Assembly (NCBI GenBank): GCA_963969365.1
Contig: OZ017759.1
Span: forward strand, 372,001-436,000
Direction of reading: 5' to 3'
From: Asterochloris sp. CNOR1
Lineage: Eukaryota > Chlorophyta > Trebouxiophyceae > Trebouxiales > Trebouxiaceae
Length of the DNA: 64,000 bases
The notes beneath the pieces were generated by a model, which did not search any database, had not been told where the DNA came from, and saw only the letters and a program-made list of their open reading frames with translations. Position 1 is the stretch's first letter, and each line of letters starts with the position of its first letter. Positions 45,501-57,500 of the stretch are shown in pieces. Made by a program: the position numbers and the translations under genes.

Positions 45501-48500
45501 TGGAGCATGCGCAAGGCACCCAGCCGCCCTTTCCTGCTTAGACAAGCAGGGCAAGCCTGCAGCAGAACAAGCTGAAGCCCAGCTTGTTATGCTCAACCGG
45601 CCCTTCTCATCTGAAGGTGGGCGGCAAAGGTCAGTCTGTGCAGGTAGCTGAACCTCGCCGTTCCTATAGACAGCATGGCCAACCTCAGATGCATCAAGTT
45701 GAAAGAAGTTGAGAAGCTATGTGTTGCTGTACCAGAGCATCTTGTCTGGTGCTGGATGGCAAAGGTGACCTGTATGCGCGTCCCAGCAGCCACCTGCTGC
45801 CACCAGATGTGTAATCACAACTGGGCCTGCTGCTTGACTTGGGCCAGACAGCGCGCTGCCAGGGCTTGTCAGCCAACCTTGTAGCAATCACAGGGAAGCT
45901 GCCCTCAGGGCCCAGCTGCGCAAAGTGTTGCTTGTAGTGCAGGATGCAATGTGGGCCACCGCAGATGCGGCTGGACGGCAACGCCGGCTGCATGCATGCT
46001 GTACAAGCCAACATAGTGAGTCCGGCTGCTTCTATAGGGAGACAGGAACCTTGCCAGGACACGCCAGCCGCTTGCTGAGTCACTCAAAATGGCCCAAGAA
46101 GGACAGTGGGGAGGCGACCTCGCTCACAAGGCAGCACTGCTTTGTGAGGGAGGACACCGTCCTCCCTGTCCTCTCCTGGCCAAGCTTTGCTGCATGACAC
46201 AGTCATGCAAGATGCAGCTGGAGCGCTGCCAAGGGCAGGACATGCAGTCTGCTCAGGCCTGGTCAGCAAGCAGAGCTGACACGTGAGGATGCACACAGCT
46301 CCGCATGCAGGGTCGCATCGCGCTCCTACCACCTGGGGAAGGTGCAGCGCAGAACAGGCAGATGCAGCCAAGCGATCAGGGTCACTACCCACAGTGCGTC
46401 CAGGAGTCATGACCATTCATGATCCTAACATGACGCAGGCAGTGACCCTTGCTGGGGCGCACCAGCAAACTTCACAGAAGTCAGTCACCCACAAGCAAGC
46501 AGCCGTGAGGGGTCAGGATGCAGGTGGCATTGCTCTGACTGCAGCATGACCGCCCTTCCTGCCAGCCCAGCTGAAGCCGATGGTCCATGCTGGCTGTGTG
46601 CAAGCTGTGCACGGCCATAAAAGATGGGCAGCTTTCCAGGTTGCAGCTCCGTGGAGACTGGCATCCGCCATGAAGGGATGCATAGAGCTCACAGCTTTGC
46701 CAGGGGTGGCCAAGCCAGTGAGCCCATAAGAATCCCCAATGAAACCCTATGGCTCGTCTCCACACTTCCCACATGTGTTCAGGCGTTGGATGCCACGGCT
46801 GGCTTGCCACCCATGTGCCCTCGACACACACCAGCCATCTGGGGCCAAGCCTACAGGTAGCCGAGTCTGTTCCAGGGCACACTTGCGTCCCCACTCGCCT
46901 CAGGCCACCTTCCTGTTCAAGCTGCAACCTGCAGTATCCAGCCTTGCCGGACCCAATTAAGCCCACCTGACGCCCCCTGCTCCTCATTGAGCAGCGCCCA
47001 CATCAGCGTGTGCGCCAAAGTGTCCCCATCCCGCCTCACTGCCCATGACTGCAGAGTTGTGCGTGCCAGCGCAGCACGTTGCTCCTCATCAAGCTTTACG
47101 CTCAGCAGGTGCACTCCCTTGTGCTGCAGCACCGCCAGCAGGGACAGGCTCTGCGCGATGCGCTCCGTCAGGGCCAGCACCTGCTTCAGGCTGCAGGCAG
47201 GAGTCAGTACACGTCAGTGCCTACAGTGCCCCAGGCAAGGGACATCGCATGTGGTAGGGCCAGTCCTTGATTCAAGCTGCAGGCGCAGAGGGGTAAATGT
47301 GATGTCAATCGTGCATCACATCGATCCTGGCAGGCGCACGTGTCAGAATCTGCAGTCTGGCTGCAGGCAGTGCCAGCAGACAGTGCACAGCACAAAAGCC
47401 AGTCCTGTGCGCTGAGAATTTCATGAACGGGCGTTTTCTCCATGTCTGAGGGCACTTTGACGCAGTGCTGGTGAGCAAGCAGGCATGGTCCAAAGCAGAT
47501 GTTGCAGAAACTGAAGCAAGTGCTGCACAGTGGCCTGCTCACATGTCATTGAACAGACTGTTCAGCAACAAAAGGACTGCAGGACTGCTGCCTGGTCCCA
47601 AGGCAGCACAAGTCAGCAATGCCCCTGGCCCCACTTTCGATTGAGGAATGCAGAGCTGGGTCTTGTACAGCCCACCTGTTGAGCTCCTCGTGCCTTGCGC
47701 TGGCAATGCGCCGCCGCTTTGCGGGGCTCTCCCCGGGATCTTGCTGCTGCAAGCCACGAGCCCCATGCCACTGCAGTTGGGGCTGCGCCTGCCTGGGTGG
47801 GTTGCGCAGACGCTCTTCACGTACATGTGCAAAGCGTGTGAGGAAGGCGGCCAGAGCACGGAAGTGCGAGTGCAGCGCCTGCAGGCAGTGCCAAAGATGG
47901 TGAACGAGCGCCCTGGGATGAGCTTGTGGAAGGATGACAGAGCATTTCGTCATGTGGTCAAGCGATCAGCCTGCTAAGCAGCACCATCACAAGCCTCAGC
48001 CGTGCTGCCTTGCCAGGAGCCGCCCCCCCCCCTCTCGCTGCAAGCACAGCTCCAGCATGTGTCCAGCAACAAATCCTTGGGACCAGCCAGCAGGGCAGAG
48101 TGATGCAGCACTTCCCCTGGCTTTGTGGGGACAGCCCAACCTTCAGCTGCAAGGGTGCCTTCTGACATGAACAGCCCTGAGCAGCATGTGAACAGCAACA
48201 AGCCCTGCCACCCAGCAAGCAGCACAGCACAGGGCATTGGAGGGGGTCACCGACACTGCCTGTCGAGACGGCACAACCCTCAGCTGCACGGGTGGTCCCA
48301 GGACATGCTCCTCACAGGCTGGCACAGCAACATACCCTGCTGGCCAGTCTGATGAGCAGCGCAGCCCACAGCAGAGCTCACCTGAATGGCTCCCAGAGAC
48401 AGCCCCACCTCCAGCTGAAGGGGAGCCTTGCCACTGGGGACAGCCCCGATGGCCCTGAACAGGTTGACTTCATCCAGTGGGCGCGCCAGCCTCTGGAAGT

Positions 48501-51500
48501 ACAGGCAGATTCCCCGGAAGGCAGGGGACCAGTCCTGCTGGTCATTGGTGACCACCTGCAGGGGAACAAGAACACCTATTTGTGGGCCTTGCTGTCAGCC
48601 TGGCACAAAGGAATGGAATAAGCAAAGCCTGGGAGATATCAAGATTGGGATAGCAGGCAACCACCAGTATCAGCAGGACAGAATCCCGGGTCTAGATTCT
48701 TCCAATCACAACTTTGGTGAGGCTATCCTGGCAGACCTTCAGTCAGCGGCAAGCTGTCAGGGCTTGACGACAGACCGCCTGAAAATTGGCAAACAGGCCC
48801 AGCCTGACCCAAGATGGACGAGGCAGCAGAGGCATGTCAGTAGAATCCTGAAGCAATCAACATCATCACTTTTTGTGCGAAAGCACTCCAAGGCACTGCC
48901 TGTCAAGTGCAGCCCAAGCAGCCCTTGCTTGGGTCGCATCATGCACGCAGCAGGGCATTGAAGGATGGCAGAATAAACGAGTCAATGCGGGCAGGGCAAC
49001 TCGACTGCCTGTGCTGTCACACCGCCTGCAGGCAAAGCTGTTGCTGCAACAGCCGACCACAGATCCCTCAGCACACAGTCCCTGCCCCTAGCAGCCCCCT
49101 GTCTCCACAGAGTCGTGCCCCCAAAGCTGCGCTGTGTGCCAGCAGCCTCACACCGCTGTGTGCCCGCAGCCTCACACCTCACCCCAAACGAGGTCAGGGC
49201 CTGCCCTGACTGCTCCTTGGTGGTGGCCTCGCCACCCAGGTCTGGTGAGGGGTCCTCCAGCAACTCACGTGCCCTCCTCTGCACAGCCTGCATGCAGGCA
49301 GCCAGACTCATCTGTACGCGGCTGCTTGGTGCCTTCTGAATTGCAGAGCACAATGTGCAGCACATGCATGCAGCTCTTCAGCCACAGGGTGCCTAGCCAG
49401 CAGAGTGTCCGGCTCCGCCTGCAATGCCATCTGCAGGCCAGAGCTGGGGGTGCTGACGGCGCAGTGAATGCATTCAGTCAGTGTCACATCTGGCCTGCAG
49501 GGTGTGCAGCACCAATTGGCACACCCTGAAGCCCTGTGTAGGCGCAGGTGACACATTTTCAGGTCCTGCGCAGCCCCCATGTAACACCCCAGAACTGCTC
49601 AGGCACTGGGAAGAAGCTGCACATCTTGGCATGCAGATGGTCGTGTGTCATGCCACAGGCCAATGGGTGCCTGCTTCGGTCAATTCTGTGGGCGTGCTGC
49701 ACTCCTTGTACATGTGGCAACCCTTCCACAGTTCACCAGGACTGACCAGCGCTGCTTCAGGGCACTGATACCCTGTGCAGCCCTCATGCCTCACCGCAGG
49801 AATCCCCTCCTCAGCAACAGCCAGCTGCACGGCCATGGCGCACCCCTCAGCAGTGCCACACAGCTGGAAGAAGCCCTTGATGGAGTTCATCTGGTTGCGC
49901 TGGATCATGTGGCGCAGCAGCTCCACTGGGCGGTGCTTCACAATGCCCTGGACCGCTGATACCCTGTGCAGCCCTCACGCCTCACCGCAGGAATCCCCTC
50001 CTCAGCAACAGCCAGCTGCACGGCCATGGCGCACCCCTCAGCAGTGCCATACAGCTGGAAGAAGCCCTTGATGGAGTTCATCTGGTTGCGCTGGATCATG
50101 TGGCGCAGCAGCTCCACTGGGCGGTGCTTCACAATGCCCTGGACCGCTGCAGGGCTAGACACAGAGAGTCAGCATGCCAAAACGTAGGCAGGTGGGCCAT
50201 CATTGGGCAGGCAGATTTATTCAGCAACGCTTCACGAGGCCCTACTCTGCTGCAGCAGCACATGGAGGTGGTCACGGGGTATTGAAGTTTAAGGTCAGGG
50301 GCGGTGTCAGAAATCATGCCACCCCCGCTGCTACAACCACATACTGTCTAAGAGCAGTCAGCTCCTGCAGTTGCTGTGCTGCCTGCAATGGTGGCGGGTA
50401 AGGATTTGCAGTGAGATTGAACTGCAGGGCATAGCACACAGATTGCCAGAGGCCTCAGAGAGTTGAAAGCGGTAGATCATGCTGGCACTGCTTTTTGCAC
50501 AGTGCATTGTTGCATCCCCTGCACATTCTAGAGAAGAGTGCCAGCAAGCCACAACAGCAGACTCAGGCCAATTCTGAAAACAGTCTGGATTGTCACTGAA
50601 GCACCACACCAAGCCCTTCCACATGAAATACCTGCAGAAGGAATTTGAGACCCAGGCCGCCTGCTGGGCCACTGGCATGAGCTGCCCAAGCTCACAGAGG
50701 ATGCAAGCTGTAGCCTCCGTTCTAGCACCTCAAGCTGAGCCCTCTGTTCTAGCACCTCAAGCTGAGCCCTCCCCTGAGTCGCCGCAACAAGTGCCTGCTG
50801 CAACAAGCAACTGCCGGCCGAGCCCACCTCCGGTGCCCACTGCCTCATAGGACTGCGGGGGCAGCATGTGTTGGGTCGCCAGCTCGGTCTTGAACTCATA
50901 GTTCCCCACTTCGGCCGCGCGAGGGGTACCCAGAATGTTGGGAACGATGGCCTGCACAATGCCTGCAGCACAGCAGACACAGCCGGCATGAGGAATAGGC
51001 ACTGACAGCCTCCAGCCAAGCAGCCATGACAAAGCCCTGGCGTTTCCTCAAACTTGATCTAAGCATCACACTGATTCCAACCATGTTGCAGGAAACGACA
51101 AGAGTTGGCTGGCATGACCTCGGATCAGGCTGGGCCTGCCTTACCATGAACTCAGGCCTTGTTGACATGTTCTGGCACCATGTCACTCACAGACACCCGT
51201 TATGGGCCCTGGAGCCCCTCCCCTTTCTCCCCTATCAAGTGCAGCCGCAGCCTCTCGTGAGTCAGTATTGGCATGCACGCCACGCACAGTGTCCCTGTAT
51301 GCCAAGCACGCAACTGCCAGCCTCTGCACGTTGTCACAGCACCCGGCAAGGCAGCAGCCAGCAGGCCCTTGCTCACCCCTGACGCTGGTGGTCCCCTTGT
51401 CCAGCGCTGCCACGGTCTCCCTCAGGTCAGGGATGGCCTGCTGGGAGCCCAGGCCAGCCTCTGTGGGCCGCGAGAGGTCCTTGGTGACGACCAGGATCCT

Positions 51501-54500
51501 GCTCTGAGTGCCCTGCTCATCCACATCTGACATCACGAGGGTGCCCCCCTGGTAGCAGGCAGCCGACACATTCAGGCCCCTACAGGCAGGAGTGAGCCTG
51601 TGATGTGGGGGCTGGCATGAAAGGGGATGCCTGCTGACCACTAACAACACTGATGACAACATGTCTCAAAGCCCCTGCAGGCACACAAGCGAAGAAACAG
51701 TCCTGTGGGTGCTGCCTGAAGGTCAGCCTAGTGAGATTTGCAGGACGTCCCTGCAGGTAGAGCTCGACGAAAGGCTGAGGCAGATCTGCATGCTGAGCAG
51801 CCCACCTGTTGTCATCACGCAAGGGCAGGAGCGGGTCTCTGGCCGCAAGCAGGGAGATGCTGTCAGGCTTGGGACGGTCATTCCCACGCAGAGGGAGGGT
51901 GGTCCCAAAGTATGCGCGCCGACTGTCCTTCGTCAGAGCCATGAAGAGCAGCCTGCAGAAGGGGGGAGACAAGCCTTTACAAGGCATGCTATGGTCCTTC
52001 CATGCCTCAATCTGGGCGCTGGGCCTTCCTTTGTCAGAGCCAGCATGGTAGTCTGCACAGGGAGAAAGGCTAGGGCTTCATGTAAGATGGTGAGGTGCCT
52101 GCCGCCTTACTAAGCGCGCCAGGTGGTCTCAGTCATGAGCATCAGGAGCTGGCTGCACGGCAGCAGATATCCAGGACACGTTCAAAAAACAAGCTGAGGA
52201 GCCTGTATCCTCCAACAGATGCACTGGCAACAAGCCATTGGCCAGGTCAGGAGGCCAAGCAGTACACGTCTGCATGTTGCCTGGCAAGCAGGAGCAGCCA
52301 GGCCCAGCCATGCAGCTCAAATGATGCAGGCCATGCTGAACTAGCCAGAAGCCTGCTTCCTGGGCTGAAGCCCCAATTGTTGCAGGCCTGACCAGCACAC
52401 CTGTGGTGCTCAGTCTACAACATACACACCTGCTACCACACTAGCAGCTCTCTGTGCTGGGAACTGGGATGTGCTCGCTGCTGTTTGCAGCAGCACCTTG
52501 GCCGCATGAATCGATGCGCTGTCAAGGCAGGCAATGCCAGGTCCCACCCAGTAGGAGCAGCTGAGAGATGCAATGTCAGACCAATGATGCACATGCATTT
52601 TTGGCCAAGATGACGCCTTATATGTCCAGGACAATCAGACATACCCAAGGCTTACCTTCATCCCTGCCAGCATCACCTCAAAAGATGTTTTGAATACTCA
52701 TGCCTGCATCGCACCCAGCGCACCTGGAGCTTTCTGCCTTAGAAATGGGTGCCAGCATGACAATTTCAGACTTGCTCTTCTCCTTGAAGATGTCGCGGCC
52801 TGCAGGGCAGCGCAGAATGTCTTTACGGCTCATACCACAAGCAAATGGCTGTGCAACAGATGCTGCACATGCTGCAGCGCAGCCTGTGGTGTAGCTGACG
52901 CTGAAGCATCGCCACTTGGCAGGCGTGCATGCAAGCGTTTAGTGACAGCAGGGCGCGGCAAGCCTTTTGGCCAGCAGGCTGAGTGCAACCACGCCATCCA
53001 CAGGCAATCACAGGGCAGCGCTGCAGACATCACTGCTCAAGCACAGCCCCCATCAGCCAGCAGGATCTGAGCCACATCAAGCGACACCAAGGTCACAACA
53101 GAATTATCAGGGTGTGCTGTCCAGTCACCTTTTGTGTTGTTCCGAGCTGCCTCAGCCAGGTCCTTTGTGGTATAGAGCTCACTTGGCTTGCCTGTGCCGT
53201 CTTTTCCCAGGTCATACACCTGAAGGACAACAGTGTCGGTTGCAGTGCCCATCAGGCTAGTGCAATCACAGGTGGCTGCAGCTTTGCGCTGAGTGGCAGG
53301 CAATGCTGCCATGACCTGAAGGGCCAGCACTTCCATGTAGTGGTCTTCAAGGGCATTCGTGGTCAAGCGCTGCATGGCTGAATCACATCGCAGCTTACAT
53401 TTGATAATGATGATCATGCAATGATACAACCCAGCATCTCAGCTGCCGTTACCTTGAGAGGAGGCCAGCAGTGTCATGCAGGTTACAGCAGCCATATCAA
53501 GCTACAGCAGGCGCCTCAGAGCATCCAATCAAGGAAGCCCAGACAACAATGACTGACGGCTACATACAGTTGCCCTCTGGGGGCTGTAGGCTGACAATGT
53601 CATGGGCACGCCAATGACTGCAGTGCCCATGGCATTGTCCCTGTCTGCAGCCCCCCCAGGGCAACTGCATGATTGCAAAGGCCATCGCATCATGATGCAC
53701 ACAGCAGTCCCTCCAGTCACTTCAAGATCATGACACGCATATCTACCACTGAGGGCCAACGCGGTACATTTGACCGAGGGACTGCCGCTGCAATCACCGA
53801 CAGCATCCATGCACCAACAGCTGAGATGCGATGCTTTCAGCTTCAGGCTGCCGGATGGCAGCGAGTGAGAGGCACTTTGACTCCCTTTCAGATGCTTTGA
53901 GACAAAAAGTCTGCATTAAGAAAGTGCAGGGGATCAGGTTGCCTCAAGCTGGGCATGTGGCAGCTCTAGCAGGTCCAGTTAGGGTACACACAAGATGCTG
54001 GTGACGGCCCCTCCTGAGTGAGTCTCATATTGCAGATGTAGCAATTGTGCGAGCAGCCCACAGCAAACCTGGCAGACACAGGCCACCACGCTCTTCACAG
54101 CTTTGGAAGCTGGCTGCCTGATAAATTTAGAGACTCAGAACACATGCCAAGGGGCTGCTGCATATGATGCCTGTGCAGGAGCAGCCCCATGCTGGCAGCA
54201 GGAGCAGCTAACCTGTGTTTGCCAAGAGGCCCCTCACCAAAATCCTCAGTGGCTTTCATTCGATGAGGAGATGGGGGACAGACCTCGCGGCAGATACATG
54301 TCAGCATGCTTCCATCGCCGGTCTGACGCTTCATGTCACAATGGCGTGCCGCTCTGCTTCTGAGATGGTCTTGAGCAGACACAGCGTGATGCACTTGGTA
54401 TGTGCAGACCTGTTGCATCAGGCCCTCTCAAAACAGGCTCCCGGTGAATAGAGGCCAGCAGGCTCACAACCTCAGGTCGCTGTAGCTGAGGGCATTGCAA

Positions 54501-57500
54501 GTGTTGATAACAACAGGGGCAGCTGTTAAACATCTTGTACCCATCTGCACATACATGCGCTGGCAACCACATGCTAGACAGTCATGCGATAATTTGTCAG
54601 CTTGCTGAGAAGCTGACACTGCAGCATGCTTGCCCGCGCATTGTTGCCAACCTCTGAATGGCTCCTTGGCAGGGTACCATATTGCAGTGCAAATCACTCC
54701 ATGATGACATTGCTGACACTTGGCCTGAACTGAGTGCACCTGAGCCCGCTGAGATGGCAGTGAACACCAGGAATGGACAGATTCATGTATGGGACCATCA
54801 TATAGCTTGCAGGCCCATATCTGACCACCGTATACATTGCCAGAGGTGCAGCAGGGTCACGCAGCAGGGCTCCTGGCAATTCTGGCCCATAACACTTCCA
54901 GCGGCAGAGCGCTGCCGGTGGGCGTGCTTGGCCGCACAATCAGGAGGACTGCTGCAGACCCAATGCAAAGCCACTGGCAGGTGCGTGGCAGTCAATACAG
55001 ACCTGTAGGCAGCCTCAGGATAGTGCACGGCAGACACAGGCTAGCACCTTACTTGCTGCAGGGCCCTGCGCCTGCCGCAATGCATGACCACCTCCATGCA
55101 CCGTTTTCACTGAGCCTGTTGAAGAGGGCGCTGCGGCTTGGGACCTGACTGGACAAGGGAGCTCTTGCGAAGCTTGCAGGTCTGTGCTTGGGTCTATTGG
55201 CAGAGTCCTTTGCACACCCAGCCCTGTGCAGGGGCAGCCCAAGCGCTCAGCGGGCCCGTCACAGCAGCAGCATGACAGCATGCAAGCTCAGGACAGGCTC
55301 TATGGTAGTCACAGTGCAGTCCGATGCCACCCGCAGGACCCTGCAGCTGGCTGCAGGCTGCTCTGCGTCACCATGACAGCCTGGTGTTGACCTTGTTAAG
55401 TAGTTGAAGACAGCAAGCCATGCGACAGCTCCCTGATGCAGCACACTCAAATCAAGCAGATCATATGAGCAGACTCAGGTCTGGCAACACACAGGCTGAA
55501 TTGCTTCTTCCCCTCAGCTCTAAAGCAGCTGGTGCTTTGAACAGTGCTATTCCCAGGCTGGAAGACATGCAGAAAGGCGGAGACTGACCATGTTGCAACA
55601 TGGTCAGTCTCCGCCTTCCAGCTTGACTTCCAGGCCGGAACACCCTCTGTACTTTGGCTTGACTCTGCCTGATGGCTGAGCTCACAAAAGGGCTTTCTTC
55701 CTGTAGCCGCCCTGCCCATTGGCCTGCAGCCCAACCCACACCGGCGGAGCGCCTACTTCTGGGGTTGTCCATGCATCAGTGTGTGTGTCCCAGCAGGGCT
55801 GCTGTGCTGGCTCCCAAGGTGGCTTGCAGCCGCAGCAGACGATGGGCGAGCTCTGATGAGGATTCCTGCCGCCAGGGGCCACCACGTCTCCTTGCTGTAC
55901 AGTGCCGCACCTGGGTGCAGCTGGCTGACATTATCAAAGAGGGTTGCCAACGAGCCAGATATGGTGGGTGAGGACGCCACAGACGCAGGATGACCATACA
56001 CATACACAGGGTCACCCTGTGTCTGGACATGCACGCCAGCCATGTTTGAGAAGACCTGCATTTTGCTGCTGCTCACCCGGCTCACAGGCTGCTAGAATCT
56101 GCACCCTGGGCAAGGGTCTGGTTGAGGACGTACAGCCCGTGGACCCAACAGCATGCGCAACCCCCAATGCCATGCTGCTGTCAGGGCCGCTGCTGCAGCG
56201 CACCGCTTGCAGCAGGTTCGCCGCCTGTCAGATGGAGGTCGGAAGCCGCTGCCTTCAGCCACCCCTTGTCCCTTGAAATCAGCCGGAGGGAGGCTGCTGC
56301 AGTACCAGCGCCCGTGTGGACATGCCACGCAGCCCAGACACTGCCCAAGGCCCTGACATGGCCTGAACCTGGAACAGGCTGACAGCCACAGGCTGCTGCA
56401 ATGCCAGAGCATGCCTCAAACTGCACTGGAGCCCAGCAGGCCCTGCAGCCCAGACGTGTCTTATCAACGCCTGCAGGGGCCTTGCCGCCAGGCCCCTGCA
56501 GGGGTTGCGAGACACATCTGGGCTCTTATGTGCACAGTAAGCATTCCTCTTGGAAGCAAATTCCTGGCAAGCCCGGCTGACCCCAAGTTGTTACAGATCA
56601 CTGGAAAGAGAATGAGAGCTGTGCTGTCTGTGGGTCGCAATCACTTTTTACCACTGACAGGGGCCCAGCAAGCTCAATTGCTATTGGGTATGTGTTGACC
56701 AGAGCAAGCCACTTGAGGGTTGCAGGCCAATGCCACCATGCTCAACCTTCTTCACACGTGCAGGACAATGAAACAGCTGCAGCACTCCCGAGCAGCCAGG
56801 AGCACACCGTGCTGCAGACACTGAAGAGCATGAGGGCCGCACTGAAAGAGCATGGATTGCTGCTCTGGAAGAGCATGAGTGTCCTACTGGCGTGAAGCTG
56901 ACCCGTACAGCACCTCAGCAAAAGGCAGCACATGCCTTGCCCAGCTGCTCTGCAGTTCACTGTTGCCCTGCCTGCCCACAGACCATGTTGTCCCCCAGGA
57001 CCTGCCCTTCACGGTTCCCACTAACCATGACCAGCTGCACAAGATCCTGCAACTTGAGCACACCAAAAAGTGGGTCTGTCTGTGCCACAATAAGCACCAG
57101 CACATCAACATAATGGCCCACCAAAGCCCTGCACTTGGACAAGAGGTCCTTGACATCTTACCAACCACAAAGCCCTGTACACTGACCTTGAGCAGGCCGT
57201 TGACGTGGGCCACATACAGCAGGTTGCGCTCCCTGTCCATGGTCATCGTCTGCACGGATGCCCAGCTAAGCCACTGCGTCCTGACAAAGCCGGGCATCAG
57301 GTCGCGCCAGCCAGATGTCAGATTAACCTGCAGGCAGACAGGAGAGCCATTACAAGCAGCCCTCTGCAGTCTGAGGTGGATATGTAGACGGGTTGCTGTG
57401 TGCAATCGGGGGCCTATGCATGTCTTGACTGCAAAGCTCACAGTCAGCATCCCGCTGTGCCTGCTGCACCAGTGGCCGCCTGCCACCCCTACCAAATGAG

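Larger units (their letters stand above)
53220..57186 (-). other. large NUP155 intron between exons 5 and 6
   Basis: A 4-kb intron. It holds a perfect 44-bp palindrome (55574-55617) and a 78-bp imperfect hairpin (56447-56524). A long minus-strand frame near 55750-56085 has no recognisable family, and phases show that exons 5 and 6 join directly without it. Confidence 0.8.

Noticed and set aside
42080-45530. Regularly spaced repeats suggestive of a CRISPR array
   Set aside because: The units are long, diverged and contiguous, with no short uniform repeat and unique spacers; the genome is eukaryotic.
49308-49520. Possible exon (DVTLTECIHCAVSTPSSG) between NUP155 exons 11 and 12
   Set aside because: Exon 11 ends in phase 0 and exon 12 starts in phase 0 with good family continuity, so the segment is not needed.
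52433-52648. Possible extra NUP155 exon (SYWVGPGIACLDSA)
   Set aside because: Neighbouring exons join in phase without it and it has no counterpart in known NUP155 proteins.
55753-56085. 110-codon minus-strand frame (GDPVYVYGHPASVASSPT) in a NUP155 intron
   Set aside because: Looks protein-like in places, but exons 5 and 6 join directly in phase and no family is recognised.
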